From the NCBI GenBank assembly GCA_039822785.1, contig JBCBMO010000001.1, forward strand, positions 1 to 64,000: a stretch of DNA of 64,000 nucleotides. The letters run 5' to 3'. The notes under the pieces are model-generated. The model was not told the origin of the DNA, searched no databases, and saw only the letters and a list, made by a program, of their open reading frames with translations. Both the position numbers and the translations under genes were made by a program. This DNA comes from Thermohalobaculum sp039822785 (GTDB lineage Bacteria; Pseudomonadota; Alphaproteobacteria; Rhodobacterales; Rhodobacteraceae). How positions within the stretch are numbered: position 1 is the first letter of the stretch; each line of letters starts with the position of its first letter. Shown one piece after another: positions 1-8,199 of the stretch.

Positions 1-597
1 GTCGGTGCGCTGCAGGAAGCCGACCTCAGGGCCCAGATCCCACTCGGCTTCGGTGCAAAAGGTGACGTGCAGCGAGGAGATCCCGTTGGAGGCGGTGATC
101 TGCCCTGCCGCCGTCAGCAGCGCCCGCTGCAGCGAGGCCGGTGCCACCCCGACGGTCCGATCGACCAGCACCCGCGGCCCGGTGGCGGGGGTGAAGGGCA
201 CCGCGCACTGGAGCTTGGGGTAGTAGTCGCCGCCCGCGTTCTCATAGGCATGCGCCCAGGAGTGGTCGAAGACGAACTCCCCCTGGCTGTGGTTCTTGAG
301 GTAGAGCGGCATGACGCCCACGATCCGATCGCCAAGGCGGCCGATCAGATGATGGGGCGCCCAGCCCGCGCGCGGCGTCGCCGAGCCCGAGGCCTCCATC
401 ACCGACAGAAAGGCATGGGTCACAAAGGGGTTGTTCGGCGGCCCGCCATCTGCCGTCTCAGGTGCGGCACAGGCGTCCCAGGCGGCGGCATCGATCTCGG
501 CGATATCGTTGACGATGCCCACATCGAGCGCTGCCTCGACACGCTCACACGCCTCGCCGGGCGCGTCGTCCTTGGGGGTCGAGGCGAAAGAACTCAT
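1..597 (-). CDS. DUF482 / GNAT-like N-acyltransferase (COG3146), C-terminus cut off by window edge
   Basis: Leftward frame open from the ATG at 597 to the left edge with no stop, so 199 codons are seen and the 3' end is missing. The visible N-terminal half reads NPFVTHAFLSVMEASGS, then HHLIGRLGDRIVGVMPLYLK, HSWAHAYENAG, YYPKLQCAVPFTPATGPRVL and finally GFLQRTD. This series is typical of the DUF482 (peptidogalycan biosynthesis/recognition) family, which has a FemAB/GNAT-like fold and a full length near 390 residues. The family's substrate is not established. The next gene is divergent, so the start faces a shared 187-base intergenic region. The family call rests on recalled motifs, without alignment. 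Confidence 0.8.
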   Translation of the reverse strand, partial: MSSFASTPKDDAPGEACERVEAALDVGIVNDIAEIDAAAWDACAAPETADGGPPNNPFVTHAFLSVMEASGSATPRAGWAPHHLIGRLGDRIVGVMPLYLKNHSQGEFVFDHSWAHAYENAGGDYYPKLQCAVPFTPATGPRVLVDRTVGVAPASLQRALLTAAGQITASNGISSLHVTFCTEAEWDLGPEVGFLQRTD

Positions 598-784
598 GGG
601 TTGGAGGTGGGCGGGTGTTGCAGCGCGTCAAGGCGGCAGTCCGGCCACAGGGCCTGCGACCTCGTCTTGGGGCCCGCCGCTTGGCGCATCCTGCCCATTT
701 GCTGCGCTGCGTCTCTCCGCTTATATCGCCACGGATGAAACGATCGGCGCCATCGCGGTGCCAAGGGGACAGGGAAGAACGGCA

Positions 785-1426
785 ATGGTCATCGCACGGC
801 TCTCCACTCGGATCCTGAAGGCATCACCCCGTCGGCCGCAGGGCTTGCGGCGCGGTCTGCTCGCGGCGCTGCTGGTGCTGCCGTTCGCCATGGCCACGCC
901 GGCGGCGGCGCTCGACGCGGAGGGGGCCAAGGAGCATGTGGCCGGCACCGTCAGTGAGATGTTGTCGCTGGTGCGCGGCCCCGGCAGCGCAGAGAGCAAG
1001 GCCGACGCCCTGCGCGCATTGCTCGAGAAGCGCGCCGCGATGCCCCAGATCGCGCGTTTCTCCGCTGGCCGGCTGTGGAAGCAGATGGACGCCGGGCAGC
1101 AGGGCGCCTTCACCGATGCCTTCGCGCATTACCTGTCGACGATCTACGCCCGCCGGTTTCAGGAGTATTCGGGCCAGGAGGTCGTCATCCGCACGACCAA
1201 GGAAGCCCGCCGCGGGATCGAGGTGGCAAGCACGGTCGAGGGCGGTGGCGAGACCCCGATCAACGTCGTCTGGCTGATCTCCGACCGGCCCGGGCGCACG
1301 GTCGTGGCCGATATCGTCATCGAGGGCGTCTCGCTGCTCATCACCCAGCGCGAGGAGATCGCGGCGATCTACAGCCAGCAGGGCCGCGACGCCGACAAGC
1401 TGATCGCCTATCTCGCCGGCGTCTGA
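785..1426 (+). CDS. MlaC/Ttg2D-type phospholipid-binding ABC accessory protein
   Basis: 213 residues. An N-terminal basic stretch and hydrophobic segment ending in ATPAAA (about residues 20-38) look like a Sec signal peptide, so the protein should be periplasmic. The mature part carries the MlaC pattern: a helical start (AKEHVAGTVSEML), FSAGRLWKQMD, FTDAFAHYLSTIYARRF and INVVWLISDR followed by VVADIVIEGVSLLITQREE. MlaC proteins ferry phospholipid between outer- and inner-membrane Mla components. No mlaA, B, D, E or F is adjacent, so this copy stands alone and may instead serve hopanoid or other lipid traffic. I chose ATG 785, preceded by AGGGAAG, over upstream in-frame starts because the signal peptide begins just after it. 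Confidence 0.8.
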   Translation: MVIARLSTRILKASPRRPQGLRRGLLAALLVLPFAMATPAAALDAEGAKEHVAGTVSEMLSLVRGPGSAESKADALRALLEKRAAMPQIARFSAGRLWKQMDAGQQGAFTDAFAHYLSTIYARRFQEYSGQEVVIRTTKEARRGIEVASTVEGGGETPINVVWLISDRPGRTVVADIVIEGVSLLITQREEIAAIYSQQGRDADKLIAYLAGV

Positions 1427-1477
1427 CCGGCGGCCGCGAGCGCCCTATGGGTAGGCCAGGGGTCGCCCAGGGGCGAT

Positions 1478-1954
1478 TCAGGGGCCGCTTTGCCCCGGCG
1501 CGCGGCTGTCCAGGTACTTCCAGATCCCGCTGGCGCGCATCACCAGGCGCCCGCCGGCGGCCAGGCGGCAGGTCATGAACGACAGGCCGCGCACCTTGCG
1601 GAGTTGCTCGGCGGTGGCGATCAGCACCTGCCCCTCCTTCGCCGCGGCGATGAAGTGGCAGTCCATCTCGATCGTCGCACAGGGATGGCCGCCACCGGCC
1701 TCATAGGTCGCGGTACCCATGGTGATATCGGCCAGGCTCATCAGCACCCCGCCGTGACAGACCCCACCGACGTTGATATGGCGCGCATCCAGGCTGACCC
1801 GGCCGTGCCACAGCGCCTCTGCGGCCCTGGCGAAGGTGATGGGCCCGATATGAGTATTGAAACCGGTGCCGCGCACCTGGCGCCAGGGCAGGGCATCGAG
1901 CGCGGGGTCGGCCCCGTCCATCGCCGTCGCCTGCCTGCTGCCGCTGTCGTCCAT
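1478..1954 (-). CDS. PaaI-family hotdog-fold thioesterase
   Basis: 158 residues. The central motif NVGGVCHGGVLMSLADITMG is the hotdog helix signature of the PaaI/YbgC-like acyl-CoA thioesterases, and TIEMDCHFIAAAKEG followed by LSFMTCRL is the usual second strand pair. It probably hydrolyses an acyl- or aryl-CoA in the cytoplasm; the substrate cannot be read from sequence. The start at 1954 has GGAGGGACGG upstream at good spacing, which favours it over an in-frame ATG 39 bases earlier. It converges on the MlaC-like gene and is followed leftward by no partner, so it looks monocistronic. Confidence 0.82.
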   Translation of the reverse strand: MDDSGSRQATAMDGADPALDALPWRQVRGTGFNTHIGPITFARAAEALWHGRVSLDARHINVGGVCHGGVLMSLADITMGTATYEAGGGHPCATIEMDCHFIAAAKEGQVLIATAEQLRKVRGLSFMTCRLAAGGRLVMRASGIWKYLDSRAPGQSGP

Positions 1955-2047
1955 GGCGCCGTCCCTCCGCTGCCGCGGTGGGTCGCCTAGCACGGCGGTC
2001 GTAGCGCCCGCTACCGCGCCGTCTCGTCTGAGGCGCGCGCGATGCGT

Positions 2048-2413
2048 CTATGCCGCGAACTTGCGGACGATCATCTCGATCTGCAGCTCGTTGAAGGGTT
2101 TGACGATCCAGCCGGAGGCACCGGCGTCCCGCCCCTCCTTCATCTTTTCGGGCTGACTTTCGGTGGTCAGCATGATGATCGGCAGGCCCGGAAACCGACC
2201 GTCCGCGCGGATACGCCGGATCAGGCCGATCCCGTCCAGCCGCGGCATGTTGAGGTCGGTGATGACGATATCCGCCCCCTCGGCCGCGAGCGTGTCGAAT
2301 CCGTGCTCGCCGTCCTCTGCCTCGATCACATCGAAGCCCAGGTCCTCCAGCGTATCCCGCAGCGCCAGCCTCACGCTGCGGCTGTCGTCGACGGTGAGTA
2401 CCCTGCGCCCCAT
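2048..2413 (-). CDS. cheY: CheY-type single-domain response regulator
   Basis: 121 residues, one receiver domain and nothing else. Acidic pocket D9/D10, phospho-acceptor D53 (VITDLNMP), switch threonine in MLTTES (T83/T84) and K105 (VKPF) are all present, so it should be phosphorylated by CheA and signal to the flagellar motor or another target. The gene is divergent from the long rightward chemosensory operon and 163 bases separate the two starts, so both probably fire from that interval. It is the only stand-alone receiver in the locus. The aromatic switch residue next to the lysine is not the classical tyrosine: the segment reads GWIVKPF. Confidence 0.93.
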   Translation of the reverse strand: MGRRVLTVDDSRSVRLALRDTLEDLGFDVIEAEDGEHGFDTLAAEGADIVITDLNMPRLDGIGLIRRIRADGRFPGLPIIMLTTESQPEKMKEGRDAGASGWIVKPFNELQIEMIVRKFAA

Positions 2414-2576
2414 TGCCTACCCTTGCGTTACCAATCGATCCCCGGCGCAGAACCGCGCCCCGGCGCTGTGGATAAAGCGGAAACCCTTTCAGTCTACTGA
2501 ATGCTCCCGGTTGCCGTGGTGCGATGCGGCGGGGCGAAGGACTGGGCACGAAACCGGGCGAAAGACGGGGGCGCGG

Positions 2577-5003
2577 ATGGCGACGGTGCAGGAGACGGGG
2601 CAAAGCGCAGGCGGCGCGGCGGAGGCTGTTTCGCGCGCGCGTGCCGATGTTGCGGCGGGTTTCGAGGCGACGATCGAAGCGGCACGCGGCCTTCGTAGGG
2701 CTCTCTCGCCCCTTCTTGCGGCGGCCAACGCCGAGGGGGACGAGAGCGCGGCGGAGCAGGCGAGCCTGCTGAAGGAAGCCCGTCAGCGGATCTCAGCGGT
2801 CACGCAGACGGGTGATTCGGTCGATCAACGGCTCGACCACGTCGAGCAGGGTCTTGCGCGCGCGGGCGACCATGAACCGATGGTTCGTGCCGGTATCGGT
2901 GCGATTCTCGATGGTCAGCTTCTCGCTCTGTCGGAGACCTTGACCGACGAGACCGACCGCCTGACCGAGGCCTTGCGCCAGATCGCGGAGGGGGCGCCGG
3001 CGCTCGCCGCCGAGGTCGGGCTTGAGGGGGAGACCGCTGACATCACCGCGGCCCTCGATCTGTTGCAGTGCACCGCCGTGGATGCGCTGCGCGCGGCCGC
3101 AGTCGATCTGACGGCCATCGCCCCCGCCGTCGCGGCCCAGCTTGCGGAGACCGATGACCAGGAGGCGTCGCCGCCGAGCGCCGAGGCCTTCGCCTGGCTC
3201 GACAGTCTCTACACCATGGATTCGGAGCGCCGCGTCCAGGCGGAGGTGTTGGAGCGCCTCGCCCGGCTCCCCTCCGCCGAGCCGGAGGTGGACGAAAGCA
3301 TGGCCGCCGAAGCGCCGAAGCGGGCGGGGCAGGCCGCCGCGGCGCAGATCGGCAAGGATCTCTGGGAGCGGGTTCTGGCGCAGTTCCCTCTGGCCGAGAC
3401 GCCGACCGGGTTTGGCCTGGGCCTCCTCCTCACCCTCGCCGCGGGCGTTGCCATCGCCGTCTCCGTTCCCGCTGCACCGGCAGCAGCCCTCGCGCTCCTG
3501 GCGCTCTGGTGCCAGGGCGGTGGCATGATCCTGTTCCGCCGTGCGGCCCGTCGGCTGGCGGCCAAGCTGCAGGTCTTCGAACGCATGGCGCTCCGCGATC
3601 CGCTGACGGATCTGCTCAACCGCCGCGCGCTGACGGACTGGCTTGCGGCAGCGCTTGCGCCAGGGCGCGACGGTGCGCCAGGCCCGGCCACGGCGCTGCA
3701 CATCGATCTCGACCACTTCAAGGCGGTCAACGACACCCTCGGCCACGAGGCGGGCGACCATGTGCTGGTCGTCGCCAGCGACCGGATGCGGGAGGCCTTG
3801 GCCGCCCATACGCAGGGTGGCGAGGTCTGCCGGATCGGCGGCGACGAATTCGCCATCGTGCTGAGCGGCGCGGAGACCGAGGCGGCGGAAGCCGTTGCCG
3901 CTGCGGTTGTCGAGAGCCTGCGCCAGCCCATCGACTGGCAGGGTAAGACCTGCCGGATCGGCGCCTCCATCGGCATTGCCCAGGGCGGCGGCACCACCGG
4001 TGTGACCGCGCCTGAGCGGCTGCTGACCGATGCCGATCTCGCCACCTATACCGCCAAGGCCGAGGGCAGGGGTCGCTACGCCTTCTTCGATACGGCCCTG
4101 CGCGAGGAGATGGAGCGTGAGGCGCGGCTGGTCGAAGCCCTCGACGACGCCCTGTCCGCGTCGCGCCTGGAGATCTGGTTCCAGCCGGTGGTGACCCTCG
4201 ATGCCAGTGCCGTCGTTGCGGCGGAGGCGCTGTTGCGCTGGCGCGACCCCGAGCTGGGCGAGGTGCCGCCCGAACAGATCATGGGCGTGGCGGAGCGGCA
4301 CGGTCTGCTGGAGCGGCTGCATCGCGAGACGATCGATCTCACGCTCGACGCCATGGTCGCTTGGCGGGACGAGGGCATCGATCTGCCGCTGATCACGCTG
4401 AACTTCTCGCCGCTGCAGATGCGTTTCCCCGATCTGGTGGCACAGCTCGCCACGGCGCTGGAGGAGCGCGGCCTGCCTGCGACCTCCCTCGGCATCGAGG
4501 TGGCAGAGGCCGCCCTTGGCGGGCGCGGCGGCGACCTTGCCCGGCGCAGCTGTGCCGAGGCCGCCGACCGGGGCATGGCCGTGATCGTGGACCGCTTCGG
4601 CCGCGACGACTGTGCGCTGGCCACGGTGGGGGCCATGCGCGGCCGGCTTGCCAAGATCGACCGGGCGCTGGTCGCCCAACTCGGACAGGACGCCGAGGGC
4701 GCGACGCTGCTGCGGGGGCTCGTAGCACTCGCCGGTTCCCTATCGTTGCCGGTCATCGCCACTGGGGTGGAGACGCGCGATCAACTCGAGCAGTTGGGCG
4801 CGGTCGGCTGCGACGGTCTCCAGGGCTTCGCCGTGGCGCGGCCCATGGGCGCCGGCAGTTTCGCGACCTGGCTCTCCTTCACCCAGACCGCGCCGCTGCC
4901 CTCGGCGGCGCCCGGCCAACCCGCGCGCCAGAACCCTGGCCCCGAGGCGGGATCGGCAGCGGCCCAAATCGCTGATCCGGCCCGCAGCGCCGGCGCCCGT
5001 TAA
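2577..5003 (+). CDS. Membrane GGDEF-EAL protein: probable diguanylate cyclase with degenerate EAL domain
   Basis: 808 residues. About 275 residues of Ala/Glu-rich, probably coiled sequence come first. Two hydrophobic segments follow near residues 279-321 (GLLLTLAAGVAIAVSV and LALLALWCQGGGMILF), then a GGDEF domain with intact RIGGDEF near 418-424. The inhibitory RxxD site expected just before is absent (TQGG instead). The EAL domain starts with EALLRW at 550, but the loop-6 motif DDFG reads DRFG (672-675) and the EGVE motif reads TGVE (T729). Two metal or catalytic acids are therefore lost and phosphodiesterase activity is doubtful. It should make cyclic di-GMP, perhaps tied to chemosensory signalling, because it opens the che operon. 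ATG 2577 is the first start that avoids the divergent cheY promoter region. Confidence 0.87.
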   Translation: MATVQETGQSAGGAAEAVSRARADVAAGFEATIEAARGLRRALSPLLAAANAEGDESAAEQASLLKEARQRISAVTQTGDSVDQRLDHVEQGLARAGDHEPMVRAGIGAILDGQLLALSETLTDETDRLTEALRQIAEGAPALAAEVGLEGETADITAALDLLQCTAVDALRAAAVDLTAIAPAVAAQLAETDDQEASPPSAEAFAWLDSLYTMDSERRVQAEVLERLARLPSAEPEVDESMAAEAPKRAGQAAAAQIGKDLWERVLAQFPLAETPTGFGLGLLLTLAAGVAIAVSVPAAPAAALALLALWCQGGGMILFRRAARRLAAKLQVFERMALRDPLTDLLNRRALTDWLAAALAPGRDGAPGPATALHIDLDHFKAVNDTLGHEAGDHVLVVASDRMREALAAHTQGGEVCRIGGDEFAIVLSGAETEAAEAVAAAVVESLRQPIDWQGKTCRIGASIGIAQGGGTTGVTAPERLLTDADLATYTAKAEGRGRYAFFDTALREEMEREARLVEALDDALSASRLEIWFQPVVTLDASAVVAAEALLRWRDPELGEVPPEQIMGVAERHGLLERLHRETIDLTLDAMVAWRDEGIDLPLITLNFSPLQMRFPDLVAQLATALEERGLPATSLGIEVAEAALGGRGGDLARRSCAEAADRGMAVIVDRFGRDDCALATVGAMRGRLAKIDRALVAQLGQDAEGATLLRGLVALAGSLSLPVIATGVETRDQLEQLGAVGCDGLQGFAVARPMGAGSFATWLSFTQTAPLPSAAPGQPARQNPGPEAGSAAAQIADPARSAGAR

Positions 5004-5094
5004 CCACGACGGCGAACGCGCTCTTCATCCATCGGCGGCAGACTGCGTCGCATGGGTGGGTCAGGGCCACCGTTTGCGTATCCGAAAGACTGGC

Positions 5095-5409
5095 ATGCCC
5101 GACAGAAGTACCATCGAGCACACCGACGGCGCGGGCGGCAAGGCCTCCTGCGTGATCAAGATCCCCGGCGATCTGGCGCTGCCCGACGCGGCGGAGACGC
5201 TGGACGGCCTGCGCGCCGGATTGGCGGCCTTGCCGGCCGGCGCCGAAGCCGCCGTCATCGTTGCGTCCGAGCGGGCGACCGTGCCCGCAATGCAGCTTGC
5301 CGTCGCCGTCGTACGCCGCCTCGCCGAGGCCGGGCATCCGCTCGCCGCCCACTCGCAACTACCCCAAGGGCTGACGGCTGGCGGCCTCACGGCGGAGGGT
5401 CGGGCATGA
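5095..5409 (+). CDS. STAS-domain protein of the chemosensory operon (MlaB/STAS_2-like)
   Basis: 104 residues. The pattern of a short strand (CVIKIPGDLAL), helix, strand (AAVIVASE) and helix (PAMQLAVAVVRRLAEAG) fits the STAS_2 fold of small anti-sigma-antagonist-like proteins. The usual phosphorylatable Ser/Thr segment here reads SERATVPAMQ. The stop overlaps the cheA start by ATGA, so the two are translationally coupled. Small proteins at this place in alphaproteobacterial che operons are known (for example CheS of Sinorhizobium, which helps drain CheY-P), but I cannot show orthology. An in-frame ATG 39 bases upstream is possible; 5095 was chosen because the fold starts just after it. Confidence 0.68.
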   Translation: MPDRSTIEHTDGAGGKASCVIKIPGDLALPDAAETLDGLRAGLAALPAGAEAAVIVASERATVPAMQLAVAVVRRLAEAGHPLAAHSQLPQGLTAGGLTAEGRA

Positions 5410-7619
5410 CCGGGCGCGGGGTGTCGTCACCGGGGATGGAGGCCTTCGTCGAGGAGGCGAGCGAACTGCTCGAAACGCTTGAGGGCCTGCTGCTCGCGCT
5501 CGAGGGCACGCCGAGCCCGGATCGCGTCGATGAGGTCTTCCGCGCCCTGCATACCATCAAGGGCTCAGGTGCCATGTTCGGGTTCGAGAGCCTCGCAGGC
5601 TTCGTCCACCACTTCGAGGACGCTTTCGACCGCGTGCGCTCGGGAACCCTACCGGTCGACCGACAGCTCGTCGATCTCTCCCTCGCCGCGCGCGACCGCA
5701 TCGCGGCCCTACTGGAGGCAGGGCCTGACGCAGCCTCTGGCGGCGATGCGGCCGCCCAAGCGGCAAACGCCGAAGAGACGAGGGCCCTCGTCACCGCGAT
5801 CACCGCCTTGCTCGGCGAAGCCGGCGCACGGAACACGTCCGCCACGCAGACGGATACCGCTGCGTCAGGGCCTGCCGCAGCCGGCGCTGCTCAGCGCGTG
5901 AAGATACAGTTTCGACCGGCGCCGGGTTCGCTGCTCGGCGGTATGCGGCCCGAACTCCTGGTCGAGGAAGTCGCCGCCCTCGGAACGGCCGAGATCACGG
6001 TCAAGGCGGGTGCCGTGCCGGCGCTGGAGGAGATCGATCCCACCGCCTGCTACCTCGGCTGGGAGATTGATCTGCTCACCGAGGAGAGCCTCGCAACCAT
6101 CGAAGCGGTCTTCATCTTCGCCGACGATGCGGATCTCACGATCGAGGCCGCCACCACACCGCCGTCGCCCGAGGAACCAGCCGCGCCATCGCCCGTCGCA
6201 TCACCGGTGACCGCGCCCGCGCCCACATCACCAGACCCCAAGCCCAGCACCGCTCCTTCGGATGCACCGGCCGCCTCGGGGTTGGCATCGGCGCGCAAAC
6301 CCGCGTCCGGTGGCAAAGCCGCTGCACCTGCGGCGTCGCGGGGTGAGAACGTGCGCGTCCCCGCCAGTCGGCTAGACGATCTCATGGACCAGCTAGGCGA
6401 ACTCGTCATCGCGCAATCCCGGCTGCAGCAGGTGGCCGCGCGCCTTGGCGACGGCGCCCTCAGCAACCTGGTGGAGGAGATCGACCGCCACACGACGGGC
6501 CTGCGGGACACAACGCTGTCGCTTCGCATGCTCCCCATCGAAGTTGTCTTCGGGAAGTTCCGCCGCGTCGTCCGCGATCTTTCGGCCTCGCTCGGCAAAG
6601 ATGTCGCGCTCGTCACCCAGGGCGGTGAGACGGAGATCGACAAGACCGTGATCGACCGCCTGTCCGAGCCGCTGGTCCATATGATCCGCAACGCCATGGA
6701 CCACGGGATCGAGGACGGCGAGACCCGGGCGGCCGCGGGCAAGGCCGGTGGCGGCACGATCACCCTCTCGGCCTGGCAGGAGGGCGGCGATGTCGTGATC
6801 GAGATCGCCGACGACGGTGCCGGTCTCAACACCGCCGCAATCCGCGCGCGGGCGGAGGAGCGCGGGCTCATCGCGCCGGAGGCGGAGATCACCGAGCAGG
6901 AAATCCACCAGCTGATCTTCGCGCCCGGCTTCTCGACCGCCAAGACACTGTCCAACGTCTCAGGTCGCGGCGTCGGCATGGATGCGGTCCGCAGCGCGGT
7001 CGATCAGCTACGGGGGCGCATCTCGGTCCAGACGGAGCCCGGGCAAGGCACGCGGATGGCGCTCTCTCTGCCGGTCTCCCTGGCCATCATCGACAGCTTC
7101 CTGATCGGTCTCGATGAACAGATCTATGTTCTGCCCCTCGCTGTGGTCGAGGAATGCGTCGAGGAGGAGGTCTCTGAGGGCGGGGTGGAAGACAGCGGAC
7201 GGCGCATGATCGAACTGCGCGATCGGCTGGTGCCCTACATTGATCTGCGCACGCTCTTCGGGTCACCGCCTGCGGATCGCGCGCGCCACCGCATCGTGAT
7301 CGTGCGCTCCAACGGCACGCTCCTCGGTTTGGTCGTCGACGACATCCTTGGCCAGAACCAAACGGTGATCAAAGCGCTTGCGCCGCACCATCAGCGTATC
7401 GGGGGCTATGCCGGGGCGACGATCCTCGGCGACGGGCGCGTCGCCCTAATCCTGGATGTGGGCGCCCTGGCGGAACGGGCCATGGCGGAGCGCGCCCTCG
7501 CCCGACCCCAAGCGGTGCGCCCCCGGGGCGAGCACCTGCCCGGCGCAGAGACCAGCCAAGCCACGCCAACACCGCCCAGTGCGGCGGCGATCGCCTCCCT
7601 GGCGGCGGAGGCCCCATGA
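5406..7619 (+). CDS. cheA: Chemotaxis histidine kinase CheA
   Basis: 737 residues with full CheA architecture. The HPt domain P1 is at about 1-105, with phospho-histidine H49 in ALHTIKGSGAMFGF. A P2-like segment lies near 165-250, followed by a Pro/Ala-rich linker. Dimerisation helices follow (ASRLDDLMDQLGELVIAQSR). The ATPase core has an N-box near 422-434 (LVHMIRNAMDHG), G1 (DDGAGL, about 468) and G2 (GRGVGMDAV, about 520). The CheW-like P5 domain runs to about 700. All catalytic motifs look intact. It should autophosphorylate under control of the MCP and CheW proteins and pass phosphate to CheY and CheB. It overlaps the STAS gene and cheW by four bases on each side. Confidence 0.96.
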   Translation: MTGRGVSSPGMEAFVEEASELLETLEGLLLALEGTPSPDRVDEVFRALHTIKGSGAMFGFESLAGFVHHFEDAFDRVRSGTLPVDRQLVDLSLAARDRIAALLEAGPDAASGGDAAAQAANAEETRALVTAITALLGEAGARNTSATQTDTAASGPAAAGAAQRVKIQFRPAPGSLLGGMRPELLVEEVAALGTAEITVKAGAVPALEEIDPTACYLGWEIDLLTEESLATIEAVFIFADDADLTIEAATTPPSPEEPAAPSPVASPVTAPAPTSPDPKPSTAPSDAPAASGLASARKPASGGKAAAPAASRGENVRVPASRLDDLMDQLGELVIAQSRLQQVAARLGDGALSNLVEEIDRHTTGLRDTTLSLRMLPIEVVFGKFRRVVRDLSASLGKDVALVTQGGETEIDKTVIDRLSEPLVHMIRNAMDHGIEDGETRAAAGKAGGGTITLSAWQEGGDVVIEIADDGAGLNTAAIRARAEERGLIAPEAEITEQEIHQLIFAPGFSTAKTLSNVSGRGVGMDAVRSAVDQLRGRISVQTEPGQGTRMALSLPVSLAIIDSFLIGLDEQIYVLPLAVVEECVEEEVSEGGVEDSGRRMIELRDRLVPYIDLRTLFGSPPADRARHRIVIVRSNGTLLGLVVDDILGQNQTVIKALAPHHQRIGGYAGATILGDGRVALILDVGALAERAMAERALARPQAVRPRGEHLPGAETSQATPTPPSAAAIASLAAEAP

Positions 7620-8197
7620 CCCAGACCCTCGCGCAACCCACCGAGGCGACGCATCGCGCCGTCGGCCCAGAGGCCCACCAGCCCGGCGGTGGTACGCGTG
7701 CGTCGGTGACGCTGCTCGTATTCCGTCTCTCCGGCCAAGCATTTGCCGTGCCAATCGAGCATGTGAGCGAGATCCTCGACCCGATCCTGCCCACGCCGGT
7801 GCCGAATGCGCCGGCCGAGGCGCCGGCCCTCATCAACGTGCGCGGCACCATCGCGCCGCTGATCGCAATCCGCCACCGCCTGCGCATGCCATCGGCCACC
7901 GCCGAGAGCGCCCGTCGTCTGATCGTCGTCGATGTCGACCGGGAGGATGGGCGCCAACGCTACGTCATTGAGGCGGACGTGGTGGAGAGCGTCGTCGATT
8001 TGCCGTCCAACCGGATCGAGCCCGTGCCGCCACTCGGGGCCGCCTGGCCGGTCGAGCTGATCACCGGCGCGGCGCGGCGCGACGATGGCCTGTTGATCGT
8101 CCTGAACATCGTTGCGCTCACGCAGGCGGGCGCCACTCACGACGGGGCCGGACAGCCGGGCGACCCCGATGCAGAGACCTCTCCGGAGACCCCTTGA
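7616..8197 (+). CDS. cheW: CheW coupling protein (first copy)
   Basis: 193 residues. A CheW domain (about 30-170) follows a flexible N-terminus. FRLSGQAFAVPIEHVSEILD is the typical first beta segment, and INVRGTIAPLIAIRHRL carries the NxRG motif used for kinase and receptor contacts. ITGAARRDDGLLIVLNIVAL closes the second beta barrel. It links the MCP to CheA in the signalling array. The start overlaps the cheA stop by ATGA, and the stop lies just before the MCP start, so it sits inside a tightly coupled block. Confidence 0.92.
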   Translation: MTQTLAQPTEATHRAVGPEAHQPGGGTRASVTLLVFRLSGQAFAVPIEHVSEILDPILPTPVPNAPAEAPALINVRGTIAPLIAIRHRLRMPSATAESARRLIVVDVDREDGRQRYVIEADVVESVVDLPSNRIEPVPPLGAAWPVELITGAARRDDGLLIVLNIVALTQAGATHDGAGQPGDPDAETSPETP

Positions 8198-8199
8198 TC

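Noticed and set aside
2793..4679. 628-codon leftward frame
   Set aside because: Antisense to the GGDEF-EAL gene, with low-complexity composition.
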